Shown here piece by piece: positions 1 to 12,559 of a stretch of DNA of 33,961 nt. Below the pieces are notes generated by a model. The model had not been told where the DNA came from and searched no databases. It worked only from the letters and a program-made list of their open reading frames with translations. Position numbers and translations under genes: made by a program. Each line of letters starts with the position of its first letter. The stretch's first letter is position 1. Origin of the DNA: Apostichopus californicus (lineage: Eukaryota; Echinodermata; Holothuroidea; Aspidochirotida; Stichopodidae); contig JAIPMN010007516.1 of NCBI GenBank assembly GCA_020650975.1, forward strand, positions 1 to 33,961. Reading direction: 5' to 3'.

Positions 1-2380
1 ATATAAAGCATTACAAATTTCAGATAAATGGTACAGTACATGATATACACAGTAGACTGTATTTTATAAGGTCTGCAGCATGCACAAGATAATCTCACTC
101 AGTAATTCTGAACTAAGAATAATTTGAGTGCAGGGTAATATGTAGCTACTGTGCCTCCCAAGTTGGAAGTGTTTATGCTACTTCCATGTGTCTCCGAAAC
201 TTGAGGCAAGGGCATAGAAAATGAATCTGAGTGAACGCATAATTGAATGAGCAGTCGTTGCAATAGAGTCCTGCTGTGTAAATGGCCCTGTCAAGATTGA
301 TAACAGCTAGATACATTATACATTTACACATTAAAGCTATATACAGCATCCTTCGAAGAGCAAATATGTTCTTCATTTACTTAAAAACCACGTACATCAA
401 GCTTGTAGACCTATTTGCAAAATCCACATGTCATTCTTCCATATCTATCTGCCAATATCTCACACAAAAAAAATTGAAGATGCCTTTTTACTGATTCTAA
501 ATTGCAGATTAGTGTCATAATCGACCGTGAATGTGGCACATAATATGGAGGCCAACATGACTTCTCCTTCAGTGGGGTTCAAAACTGCAGGATAAATGTA
601 AATAGGTAAACTGGTTTTACAATTCAGGTTATTTATTCTAAATCTGCTATATTGTAGACAGTGCTCATCTTTCGAAGATGAGCTGACATCAGTAAAGAAG
701 AATAGCAAATCTTGGAAAGTTCCATTTTTTTTCATTTTTGGGGGGGGGGGGTGCATGCATGCATGTCGTGATTTTCACTATTGTCATAATGAGATATCAA
801 TAAATTTTGTTAGAATTCAATGAATTACTTGAATTCATAATAATTTCATTTACTTCAAAAAAGATAAAAATTGTTATGTCCAGTAGTTATACTTTTATTA
901 TTTTACTGACTTACTTCTATTACCTCAAAAGCAAATGTGATTTTAAACAAAAACAAAGTTTGGTAAATATATAATTACCACAATAAAAGGAGAATTTATT
1001 TCTTCCAGTTTTCCTGGTTTTATGTATATATGTTACCATTTTAACTAATATATTGAGAAACATATAAACACACCTGTAAGCACAAACATGAACTCAACTT
1101 TAAATAACATTGCGAATGGTTTACGTAGTACTGTACAAATTCTTCACATCCTTTGATAATTGGAAAATCAGTATAATCCTGTCCTCTGAACAAGTTTTGC
1201 AAAATTTTCTATATTATGACGCAAGTATGAATTATGGTTTGATTTCTCATGCACTCAATCAATTAATTTGTCAATTAGTAATTGTCATTTACTAACGAAG
1301 GAGGAATAATATCCAAACAACAGAAACAAAAAGATCACTGTTGTTTGTTCACTTGACAGCTTTTTTACTACTTGTTGATAATACCGTCTCGTAAATCGGA
1401 AATCACTCTCACGAATCGTCAGAATTGTTTAAGAATAATTTTAACTGACAAATTGGTGAAGATAGGCAAAATTTTACAGCCACTCAAAAGTTTTCTCTCC
1501 ATCAGTCTCGATTTTCTCCCTGCATGTATTTTCATTATCTCGCAACGAGAGAATACTAAACAGATTTAAAAGGGATGTAAAATGTTTCCATCAATGGGTT
1601 AGTGTCTTAATACCTCAAACATTTAGAGAATTCCATAATGATAGATGGTGGCTATTGCGGTATATATACTGGCATTTGACTTTGTGTACAAAGTAGTACT
1701 GGGTGTCCAAGTTAGCATATTACACAGAGGTAGTAGTAACAATAGGGCAAGTAAAAGCACATAACTTAAAAATGGAGAAGGTAATAAAATTTGTACATAG
1801 TGTGAACTGGCAAGAAGGATTCATGTCAAGATTATAAGTATAATGCTGCAAACATAAAGTGTTGAATCTGTTGACATCAAACTTAAAATGTAATTATATG
1901 CACATTGCTATCCATTTCTATTCCAGTAAGTATTCAAATGCAATACATGCCCTATACAGAGCCTAAAGAAATGCATGTACAATAGTTTGTATAACTTCAT
2001 TTGCAGGAAGTGGAGGTATCAGTTAAAGTAAATACTGCAAAACACAGACAAATTAAAGTAATAGAACCCAGTGCATATACACATATAACACAGTTTGTGT
2101 AACTTTGCATTTGTGTAAATTTAAAGTATCAAAGCTTTATTGCAATTAGACCAAAAAAAAAATGACATTGATCCATAGGTATGTTGGGATTTATCATGCC
2201 ATCCCTTAATCAAAGGCTACCCCATCCCCTTTCCCCACCCCAGCCCCTTTGTCAAACCTACACTTAAAAAAATTAAAGTAGTTATTAGTTAAATATTAGT
2301 TAAGTAGTTATTGTGGATCTATTAAGGACCAAAAAAAGGTTGCAACCCACTTCAGGGTCACCCTGTAGTCTGCAGACTGT
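1..2380. other. Non-coding stretch, no gene recognised
   Basis: AT-rich sequence with only short chance ORFs on both strands. None has a recognisable domain, convincing splice context or biased composition. A G-run followed by a short GCAT repeat lies at about 740-765. It could be intron, intergenic DNA or distal UTR of a gene outside the window. Confidence 0.6.
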
Positions 2381-3003
2381 CATACCATATACCATATACC
2401 ATATACCAGACCATAACATATACCATACCATACCATACTATACCATACGATGCTATATATATACCATACCATATACTATACCATACCATATATCATACCA
2501 TACCATTCCATACCAGACCAGACCAGACCAGACCATACCTACCATACCAAACTATACCATATACCATACCATACCAGACCATATCAGACCACACCATACC
2601 ATACACCATACCATATACCAGACCATATCAGACCATTCCAGACCATACCATACAATACTATACCATACCATACTATACCATACTATACCATACTATACCA
2701 TACAATATCATATACCATATCATATCATACCATATCAGACCAGACCATACCATAGTAACCATACTATATCATACCATACTATAATATACCATACCGTACC
2801 ATATTATGCCATACCATACCATATTCCATAATATATTTACTATAGTATACCATACAATACCATACTATAATATACCATACCATATACCATAAAATATACT
2901 TAGTATACCATACCATACCATAATATACCATACCATACTATCATATACCATATATACCATAATATATATACTATAGTATACTATACTATACTATACTATA
3001 CTA
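2381..3003. repeat. Pentanucleotide satellite array 1 (CCATA type)
   Basis: About 620 bp of degenerate repeats of a 5-bp unit read as CCATA/ATACC, with variants containing CAGAC, ACTAT and ATATA. Toward the right end it drifts into TATAC/TATAG repeats. Because 5 is not a multiple of 3, any frame through it gives a five-residue peptide repeat (YHTIP type), so the ORFs across it are not genes. A second array of the same kind lies at 6241-6694 and a vestige at 10673-10690, each at a boundary of the tandem duplication. Confidence 0.9.
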
Positions 3004-6000
3004 TATCATATAGGATTGAAATATATTATGTTGTGTAATTATTCCAAAGGAGTTGAATACTGCAGTGGCAAAAGGCAAAAGGATAATCTGTAGAAATACT
3101 GAAACCAACTATGGAGGAGTGACTTGCACAGTACAAAAGATAGTATGACAATACCAGTGTTTAAGCAAAACTCAACAGAAAGTCACGCACTAGTAATTAA
3201 ATATCAACAAATATTTTAGAAACCACAAAGGTTTAAAAAATAAGCAGGCTTGAATTCACAAGATTAATGCAACAGTCCTATTAAAGCTCTTTTCTACGAA
3301 ATTTTTCATACATGTATGTGTATCTTGTACATAATTAATATTATACAATATTAAGGTGGAATCTCAAACTTAACTCTGTACATTGTAATGCCTGAAGAAT
3401 CTGCTTAAAGCTTCATAAAAAATACCCCCAAAAAAATTTCTATATTGCAGCAAAATAGCTGGGAGGAGGCCTTGGCTCTGATGAGGGGGGGAGGGAGGGG
3501 TACTCTAGCTTAGTATCCTGGTACAGTAGCTTTATTGCTTGCAAGTGAAACCCATCCATAGGAGACAACACAGCCACTGGGTGGGGTTCTACTTTAGGTG
3601 GTTTCTCCCAGGAAGGATAGTGTCAAGTCTGGGAAAGCCCCGCCCCCCGCCCCTCATCCCTGGCTGAGGTCAAGGTCTCCCCACCATTGTGTCTTGTGGC
3701 CTAGTCGTGTTTCTTCTTTTACTATGCCTCCATCACTTGTTAGACCTATGTATTTTTTTACCCACCCTATTAATTTTTATCCCTTTACATTTATCTTCAT
3801 CAATTTTTCGTCCACAGTTTTCCAACCTGAGGGGACGGCTTTCCTTGTAATCTTAACAGGATTATCACCTACACACACACGTGGCATTTAAAATGTCTCG
3901 TGTGCTGGGCATGGACATGTGAACAGTTAACACGTTGCATGCTATTATACCAGGATTCCTGATTATACAGTAGAATGTGCAGCCTACAATAGTACCAGCA
4001 AGAAGTCTAATGAGAGGATGTGTCACATACTGGGAATAACAGATCTGCATTGAATTAATTAGATAAAGATATTGCATTTCGCTGTTTGAATTTCCGGAAT
4101 GAAGATATACTTGATGACGATCATAATATATACACATTTGTCAATCAAACAAGCGCTAGGGATACAATTTGACTTTTTCCTAGAGCTAGGTAAAACTTTT
4201 ACACTTATGCAGACCAAATTCCCCCAGTAGCAAATGGAGAGATCAAATTCCTCAGTGTCAAACATCTGGGACAGGCCCAAAACAAACATAGCTTAATCTC
4301 CCTCCATCACTCCAGCCTCCCCCCCCCCTCCCTCCCCCAGTCCTACATATGCTTCAAGTTTAATGGTTTTCTTAATAATAATGTGTATTTCCTATAATAG
4401 AAATGGGGTTTGCAAATTGTTGATTCTAATATTTCTTATCATGAACTTTTGGTGTTAGAGTGAATGAACTGTTTGTATTCACCAATTTCCCCTTGAAAGC
4501 GTGAAAAGAAAAACCAAGGGTTTAGGGAAAGTTAACTTTGAAACACAGTAATTACAAGGTTACAGAATCACTCAAAACAGGTTGGGACAAGGGGAAGGTG
4601 AGAATGGTAAGGTGGGGGGGGGGGGTAAAATTGTCACACCTGGTTGAGCTGTTTCTTGCAACATGTCATCCCTACTAAAAAAAGAATATGGGTGTTACAA
4701 CAGGGCTATTGACACCCCCTGAATTCAAATAAAGCCATTGATGACAACTAGCAAAATTTTCCTACGAGTTACACAGAAATGTCGTAAATGAACCATTCCT
4801 GCAAATTAAGTGAATTACATGACAACAGCTACTTGCAAATAACTTTTGATATTCTTGTTCTACAGTACTTTTATGTTGTACTATCTTACAAGTGGAGCCG
4901 GGGAACAACGTCTCGACACAATGTTCCATGTACTGTACAAAGTGCAACACATTACAACAGGATCTAACAAATTATTATGACTAATCAAGTTAGAGAAAAA
5001 CATTAACTTGACAAGTACACTTTAAATATGGTTTTAATCTCTACAATTGTAACAAAACAGGAACTTATGAAAAGGGAAAAAATATGCGCTACTGTACAAT
5101 TTTTACTTTTCAAAATGCATGTTCAAAAATACAATACACTGTAATTTCTTCATCAATCATTATTACATTTAGGTTAAAAAAGAAAGAAATAGCTGTTAGT
5201 GTATCGCATCTTAAGTTTTTTTCGTATTTTTTGGCCCCCAAATATTGACATTCTTAAAAATTGCATAAAAGTTTTGAAAAGTATATATTTTCCTGGCTCA
5301 CCCGTTCTTATTCTTCAAATTATTTTCAGACATTGAGAAGTGTTAATTTTGACTATCCAATGTTTCAGTGAGGAAAAAATCCTTTGAGGGTGGCCGGGCC
5401 GGCACTAAAAATTTGTCCATGTTGAAGTTGGCGCATGATTGAGTGCATGCATCATTATTTGATTTTCTAGCATATTTGGGATCAGTCCAGATGACCATTA
5501 ATAGTCAAAACCTCAGGAAATTAGCCTAATTAAAGTGAGAATACCAAGAAAGACTAATAATATAATACTGTAACGCTGTTACTGTAAAGTTGTGGAGCAA
5601 TGGGAGTTCTGTGTGGACGGTGTGGAACCATTGTGGTAGTTTAAATCCCCTTGGAATTATATAGGGGTTATCTCTCCTGGCATTAAGTAAACCAGTTGTA
5701 ATTGTTGGCAGATTATGGCTTTTGGGACTGCTTCTATGGATTGGCATGAGGTATCAGGCTTATCCTGGGATTGTGATGTAACACATATGATATTTTCTAG
5801 GGATACTCATGTGATCACATTCATTTCTGTAAATGAGTATACAATTGCTTGGGGATGGTAGGAATGCACTGTAGTATTTGTGTATTATGTCTTAAGCTAA
5901 GTTGTAGGGTAAAGTTCATCATTTGTATACATGTAGTATTTCCACGTATTGTTAAGGGAGGGACAGACCAGTCTATACTCTGGTTGCTGTTGGAGGAGAC

Positions 6001-6240
6001 ACTCTTGATGGTAGGCTTCAGGGCCACGTACAGTAGCCTCAAGTTTGTACCGCATATCCAGTACCAGACACTTAACCTTACTGTAAGAAGTTTTCTTTTC
6101 AATATATCGCTGTTAAAAATACCATCACCTCTCTGGATTTATTTTGTGTACATCTTCATTCTCTGGCCAATTACAATACAACATCTTAGGCCAAGAACCC
6201 TGAATCAGCTGGCCGGCGCTACTCACGGAGGAAAGTGTTA
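3001..6240. repeat. Tandem segmental duplication, copy 1
   Basis: About 3.24 kb that recurs at 6694-10676 in the same orientation. Shared landmarks in order are the 'tatcatataggattgaa' start, the 'ggtggggctctactttagg'-type segment, the 'gtggccgggcc' segment and the terminal 'ggccggcgctactcacgg'. Copy 1 has the uninterrupted sequence at about 5985-5995, where copy 2 carries a transposon. No coding exon was recognised. A simple AT segment at about 5105-5170 is absent from copy 2. Confidence 0.9.
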
Positions 6241-6694
6241 CAATACTATACCATAACATACTATACCATATACCATACCATACCAGACCATATCAGACCA
6301 TACCATACTATACCATATTCCATACCATACCATACCATACCAGACCATATCAGACCCCACCTACCATACCATACTATACCATACCATACGATGCTATATA
6401 CTATACCATACTATACCATGTATACCATACCATACCAGACCATATCAGACCATACCATACTATACCATATTCCATACCATATCAGACCATACCATACCGG
6501 ACCATACCATACCATACCATAATATACCATACTAGACCATATACCATACCAGACTATATGACCATACCATACCATACTATATACTATACCATACCATACT
6601 ATACCATACCATACCATACCATACCATACCATATACCATACCATATACCATACCATACACCATATACCATAATATATACTATAGTATACTATAC
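6241..6694. repeat. Pentanucleotide satellite array 2 (CCATA type)
   Basis: About 450 bp of the same 5-bp family as the array at 2381-3003, with the same CAGAC variants and the same TATAC/TATAG run at its right end. It sits exactly between the two copies of the large duplication, so unequal exchange between satellite arrays is a natural origin of the duplication. Confidence 0.9.
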
Positions 6695-9600
6695 TATATC
6701 ATATAGGATTGAAATATATCATGTTGTGTAATTATTCCAAAGGAGTTGAATACTGCAGACTGCAAGTGGCAAAAGGATAATCTGTATAAAAATTAAATAC
6801 TGAAACCAAATATGGAGGAGTGACTTGCACAGTACAAAAGATAGTATGACAATACCAGTGTTTAAGCAAATTCAACAGATAGTCACACACTAGTAATTAA
6901 ATATCAACAAATATTTTAGAAACCACAAAGCTTTAAAAATAAGCAGGATTGAATTCACATGATTAATGCGACATTCCTATTAAAGCTCTATTTGACAAAA
7001 TTTTTCATACATGTGTGTCTTGTACATAATTAATATTATGCAATATTAAGGTGGAATCTCAAACTTAACTCTGTACATTGTAATGCCTGAAGAATCTGCC
7101 TAAAGCTCCATAAAAAATATCTAAAAATAAAATGTCTATATTGCGGCAAAATAGCTGGGAGAAGGCCTTGGCTCTGGTGAGGGGGAAGGGAGGGGGTCCT
7201 CTAGCTTATTAACCTGGTACAGTATCTTTAGTGCTTGCAAGTGAAACCAATCCATAGGAGACAACACAGCGACTGGGTGGGGCTCTACTTTAGGTGGTTC
7301 CTCCCAGGGAGGAAAGTGTCAAGTCTGGGACAGCCCCCGCCCCTCATCCCTGACTGAGGTCAAGGTCTCCCCACCATTGTGTCTTGTGGCCTAGTTGTGA
7401 TTCTTCTTTTAATATGCCTCCATCAGTTGAAAGTTACTAGACCTTTTTTTTATTTTTATTTATTTTTTTGCCAACCCTATAAAGTTTTATCCCTTTACAT
7501 TTATCTTCATCAAGTTTTCGCCCACAGTTTTCCAACCTGAGGGGACGGCTTTCCTTGTAATCTTAACAGGATTATCACCTACACACACACGTGGCATCTC
7601 AATAGTCTCGTGTGCTGGGCATGGACATGTGAACAGTTAACACGTTGCACGCTATTATACCAGGATTCCTGATTATACAGTAGAATGTACAGCCTACATT
7701 AGTACCAGCAAGAAGTCTAAAGAGAGGATGTGTCACATACTGGGAATAACAGATCTGCATTGAATTAAGATAAAGATAATGCATGTCACTGTTTGAATTT
7801 CCGGAGTGAAGATAAACTTGATGACGATCATAATACACATTTGTCAATCAGACAAGCGCTAGGGATACAATTTGACTTTTTCCTAGAGCTGGGTAAAACT
7901 TTTACACGTATGCAGACCAACTTCCCCCGTAGCAAATGGAGAGATCAAATTCCTCAGTTTCAACATCTGGGACAGGGCCCAAAACAAAGATAGCTTAATC
8001 CCCCTCCATCACTCCAGCCTCCCCCACCCCCCCCCCCCAGCCCTACATATATATGCTTCAAGTTAAATGATTTTCTTAATAATAACGTCTACTTCCTATC
8101 ATAGAAATTTTCGAAAATTGTTGTTTCTAATATATATTTCTTATCATAAAATTCATAGTTGTTAATTTTGGTTTTAGAGTGAATAAACTGTTTATATTCA
8201 CCAATTTTGCCTTGAAAGCATGAAAAGAAGAACCAAGGGTTTAGGGAAAGTAATTTTGAAGCACTCAAAACAAGTTGGGGGAGGGGAAGGTGAGAATGGT
8301 AAGGGGGGTGGATAGAATTGTCACACCTGGTTAAGCTGTTTCTTGAAACATGTCATACCTACTGAAAAGAATATGGGTGTGACAACAGGGCTATTGACAC
8401 CCCTTGAATTCAATTATTAAGCCATTAATGACAACTAACAAAATTTTCCTACGAGTTACACAGAAACATCGTAAATGAACCATTCCCGCAAATTAAGTGA
8501 ATTACATGACAACTGCTACTTGCGAATAACTTTTGATATCCTTGTTGTTCTACAGTACTTTTATATTGTGCTATCTTACAAGTTGAGCCTGGGAACAACG
8601 TCTCAATACAATGTTCCATGTACTGTACAAAGTACAACACATTACAACAGGATCTAACAAATTATGACTAATCAATTTACAGAAAGACATTAACTTGAAA
8701 AGTACACTTTAAATATGGTTTTGATCTCTACAATTGTAACAAAACAGGAACTTATGCACAGGAAAAAATATGCGCTACTGTACATGTTTACTTTGCAAAA
8801 AAAAAGAAAGAAATAGCTGTTAGTGTATCGCATCTTAAGTTTTTTTCGTATTTTTTGGCCCCCATGCAAATATTGACATTCTTAAAAATTGCATAAAAGT
8901 TTTGAAAAGTATATATTTTCCTGGCTCACCCGTTCTTATTCTTCAAATTATTTTCAGACATTGAGAAGTGTTAATTTTGACTATCCAATGTTTCAGTGAG
9001 GAAAAAATCCTTTGAGGGTGGCCGGGCCAGCACTAAAAATTTGTCCATGTTGAAGTTGGCGCATGATTGAGTGCATGCATCATTATTTGATTTTCTAGCA
9101 TATTTGGGATCAGTCCAGATGACCATTAATAGTCAAAACCTCAGGAAATTAGCCTAATTAAAGTGAGAATACCAAGAAAGACTAATAATTAATACTGTAA
9201 TGCTGTTACTGTAAAGTTGTGGGGCAATGGGAGTTCTGTGTGGACAGTGTGGAACCATTGTGGTAGTTTAAATCCCCTTGGAATTATATAGGGGTTATCT
9301 CTCCTGGCATTAAGTAAACCAGTTGTAATTGTTGGCAGATTATGGCTTTTGGGACTGCTTCTATGGATCGGCATGTGGTATCAGACTTATCCTGGGATTG
9401 TGATGTAACACATGTGATATTTTCTAGGGATACTCATGCGATCACATTCATCTCTGTAAAGGAGTACAATTGCTTGGGGATGGTAGGAATGCACTGTAGT
9501 ATTTGTGTATTGTGTCTTAAGCTAAGCTGTAGGGTAAAGTTCATCATTTGTATACATGTAGTATTTCCACGTATTGTTAAGGGAGGGACAGACCAGTCTA

Positions 9601-10676
9601 TACTCTGGTTGCCAGGGGCGTAGCCAGTATGTAGCACTGTAGGCCCGGGCCTACACTTTTCTTGGTCAAGTTATCTTTTTTTTAAAAACACCTTTAATTC
9701 AAATCCATTAGCCTGCTGGACGATTTTAAGAGTCTAGACAGGAAAAACTATTGAAATGAACGTAGCAAGAATATGGCTAAATTAGGTGACCTATTCTTCT
9801 GTCATCTAGGCTGTCATTTCTATCGCGTGCCGTTTCATTCAACACTCTACCCGCCGAAAAAGACTAGGATCCGATCTTGTCAGTTTCTTAACATCAAGTT
9901 AAGAACCCGTTTACGCAGATAATATTTCAGTTGAGGAACATTCCACAGTCAAATAAGCCTATCGTTTATTAATGTTGCTTCAGCACTTTGTTGCCTGTTG
10001 TTGTCACGATAGGCGTTCCAAGTTCCAAAACGGCCTTTTCGATAAACGTTTACTAGCTAAAGTTGTATCAAAGAAATTACTGTCTATAGTTGTATCAAAG
10101 ACATTTCTGGCCAATCTTTGTATCTACAAGTATCAGAAGTTGAAAAGTAAGACTTCTCTGTACATGTACCTTGCTAATTTTAAATAAATTATGTAGTATT
10201 GAATTACGTACTATTTTAACTCGTTTGTTTTTGGGATTTAAAAGTGATATTGAATGAGGTGTCTCAAGTTAGCAAGAGGCCAGGGAACCAGAATCAACAC
10301 TCGGGAAGTGCCGTTTCCGGCCATCTGTGGGGTTTGTAAACCAAAAATGTTCTTGTACGCTCCGCGCCAACCGATGGTGGCGCTCCGCTCAGATAGTCGT
10401 GCCTACAACTTTGAAAATCATGGCTACGCCCCTGGCTGCTGTTGGACGAGACACTCTTGATGGTAGGCTTCAGGGCCACGTAGCCTCAAGTTTGTACCGC
10501 ATATCCAGTACAAGACACTTAACCTTACTGTAAAAAGTTTTCTTTTCAATATATCGTTGTTAAAAATACCATCAGCTCTCTGGATTTCTCTTCATTCTCT
10601 GGCCAATTACAATACAACATCTTAGGCCAAGAACCCTGAATCGGCTGGCCGGCGCTACTCACGGAGGAAAGTGTTA
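6694..10676. repeat. Tandem segmental duplication, copy 2
   Basis: Homologous to 3001-6240 from the 'tatcatataggattgaa' start to the 'ggaggaaagtgtta' end, followed by a few bases of satellite-like sequence. It is longer because of the 822-bp element at 9613-10434. It also has small indels against copy 1, for example an ATGC insertion near 8864-8870 and the loss of a simple AT segment near 8790. No gene was recognised. An assembly artefact, with two heterozygous haplotypes placed in series, cannot be excluded from sequence alone. Confidence 0.88.
9613..10434. mobile_element. Non-autonomous hAT-like DNA transposon inserted in duplication copy 2
   Basis: The insertion is bounded by perfect 14-bp terminal inverted repeats, CAGGGGCGTAGCCA at the left and its reverse complement at the right. 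Flanking 5-mers are gttgc (9608-9612) and gctgc (10435-10439), consistent with a 5-bp target duplication with one substitution. The homologous position in duplication copy 1 reads straight through (ctctggttgctgttgg), so empty and filled sites are both present. There is no transposase ORF. A GC-rich subterminal module at 10354-10399, in reverse orientation, also occurs in the elements at 10877 and 33508. Assignment to hAT rests on terminus style and that relationship. Confidence 0.85.
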
Positions 10677-10876
10677 CCATACTATAAATAATAAGAAAAT
10701 ACTAATAATAACATACAGAGAGTCCTATGCAATGTGTTCATGCCTACAGTCTCTACTTTACACACATACTCATTCTTTCCGTACAGAGTATACAGTATAG
10801 TTGACCAGACGTCCCCGATTTTTGTCTTTAGTTTCTCCCTCCTCCCACCCCCCTGGCCCCCCCCAGTGCCTCAAGA

Positions 10877-11247
10877 CAGTGGTGGAGCTAGGGGTATTGG
10901 TCAAGGGGGGCGAGAATGGTCTGTAGGGGCGCTTTCGACACTATCTAAGCGTAGCGCCACCACAGGTTGGCACGGAGCGTACAGAAATGTTTTGAGTAAA
11001 GATACTTCATAGATCGCCGGAAATGACCCTTTCCGGGCCTTGCTAATTTGCAGATAAACGAAGAATAAATAGGTGTCATCGCCAACAAAATGTGACAAAT
11101 GTCAATAGGTAGATGAGAGCGCAATAAAAAAGTAAATAATCGCGAATAAGTAAAAAGTGGTAAAAAGCTAAAAAGGGCGCCAGCAGTCCATTTGAGTCCG
11201 TCAGGGGGGCATCCGCCCCCCCTGACTGTATGGACGCTCCGCCACTG
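10877..11247. mobile_element. Non-autonomous hAT-like element with 8-bp target duplication
   Basis: A 371-bp element with termini CAGTGGTGGAGC and, on the other end, the complement of CAGTGGCGGAGC. It is flanked by a perfect 8-bp direct repeat cctcaaga (10869-10876 and 11248-11255). An 8-bp duplication with CAG...CTG ends is typical of hAT transposons. It carries no transposase. The subterminal module at 10936-10982 (core gcgtagcgccaccacagg) matches the elements at 9613-10434 and 33508 onward. Confidence 0.9.
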
Positions 11248-11324
11248 CCTCAAGATAAAATCACCATGCCTCTGTTCAAAATTAGATTAAGCCAAGTGAA
11301 TCAATGAAGCGCCGAATTTCATAC

Positions 11325-11520
11325 CTATCACAGGTCGAGTCTGTTCCCTGAGAGTTGCATTTACATGCTTTGCAAACTTCCTCTTGACTGGGTCTGTAGA
11401 AGTTATCCAGGCAGTGAGAGCAGTCTGCCCCCGTATGGCCCTCCTTACATGTACAACGCTGAGCAACCTCTACGTCACAAACATTTGGATCGACGGTTCC
11501 GTAGATATCACAGAGACAAT
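11325..11520 (-). CDS. Single internal exon encoding a laminin-type EGF-like (LE) module
   Basis: The 196-bp exon is open throughout on the minus strand, with an ag acceptor (complement of 11521-11522) and an AG|GTAT donor. It begins and ends in phase 2. It encodes about 64 full residues starting CLCDIYGTVDPNVCD and ending CKCNSQGTDSTCD. The cysteine pattern C-x-C, C, C-x-C, C-x2-C, C matches one full eight-cysteine LE module (CLC; NVC; RCTC; ADCSHC; EEVC). The first part of a second module follows. LE modules are disulphide-rooted extracellular rods in laminins, netrins, usherin and MEGF-type proteins; which of these applies cannot be told from one exon. I found no neighbouring exon in the window, so the flanking introns are long or the exon is a stray duplicate. 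The open frame and intact splice sites argue for a live exon. Confidence 0.75.
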
Positions 11521-11525
11521 CTGAT

Positions 11526-12340
11526 GGATTAAAAATATATATGAGGAATTGAAATCAGCAGTTTGTCGTTGGTGGATTTTAAACGTCTTCGTTTCCTGAG
11601 AATGATGACACATTAAGAGAATCATGAACGAACAAACTAAATGTGACTAAATTGTAATTTAATTTGGATAATAACGCCCTTAAATATGGCAACAAATTCT
11701 GATGAGTTTCATGCTAATGAATGACATAATATTAAGGCTTCAATATGGAACAACCTTCAACGAATACAGAATGTTTCAACTAACACAAAATGCTTTGACT
11801 CTAATCTGTGGCCTCTGCTCCTCAAATGACCTTTGTTTGACCTCAACAGTAAACAATTAAGGATCTTGTACCAATACTAATTTAGACAAATTTTGGTAAG
11901 CAGTCAACTTTCACAATTGAAATAACCGTACCTGCAAAATGGTGTTACGGTTTGCAAGCTTTTAAGTAATTCATGTCCAAACAGTTTTCCACCTTATTTT
12001 TCCAAAAGTCTAACCTCTTTTTGCTTCCAAATTTTTTGGAGACCCTCCAACATTTTCCCTAAGTTTCATGACCCCCACTTTGAATACCAGCTGGGGATAC
12101 ATATAAGACAAGATGAATATGAAGATACTTCTTACATTAACAGAAAAGAAACGCCCTTCAAATAGTGGACAACAATTGTAGTGTGAGCTACATGTCAAAG
12201 GTCATGGTGTTTCATGACAGTTTTGTCCATATCTGTAGAGAATGATGTAGTGGTCACATTTTGGGTAGCAATTTTATAGGTTTATGAATTTTGGCTGTGA
12301 CTGAAATTTTGCAAATTAATTGTACATGTAAACACTGCTC
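11526..12340. other. Probable intronic DNA, no exon recognised
   Basis: AT-rich sequence upstream (minus-strand sense) of the LE exon. No further cysteine-rich exon was found on the minus strand and no convincing plus-strand exon. It is most simply an intron of the LE-module gene. Confidence 0.4.
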
Positions 12341-12344
12341 TGTG

Positions 12345-12559
12345 CCTGTGCATTTGTGCCGCAACCTTGTATCGTTACCAGATCACATTCGAACATGCTC
12401 TTAACTTTCTACATTCAAAAGTCTACTTAAGACCCATCTTTTCACTTTTTCTTTTGTAAATTAATCTGCTTTCTTTGTAAAGCGCCTTGAGCAGTGACTT
12501 TTGTCTACTGATTTGGCGCTATATAAGTCTCATTTATTATTATTATTATTATTATTATC
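12345..12559 (+). mobile_element. 5'-truncated non-LTR retrotransposon 3' end with (ATT)n tail
   Basis: A short remnant ends in agcgccttgagcagtg, then ggcgctatataagtctc, then an (ATT)n run to 12558. This inverted GGCGC pair plus trinucleotide tail resembles the 3' ends of CR1/L2-like LINEs in marine animals. Upstream, cattcaaaagtctacttaag translates to a degenerate SK-LK-H-F motif like the C-terminus of their ORF2. Clade assignment is tentative. Confidence 0.5.

Noticed and set aside
2313..2831. Long plus-strand ORFs through the satellite (172 and 101 residues), and similar ones at 6235-6656
   Set aside because: They are translations of a 5-bp repeat, giving a repeating five-residue peptide in every open frame. 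No start context, splice site or composition supports coding.
3865..4289. Minus-strand ORFs conserved in both duplication copies (also at 7599-7847)
   Set aside because: They are shared because the DNA is duplicated. The reading frame is broken differently in the two copies and no domain is recognisable.
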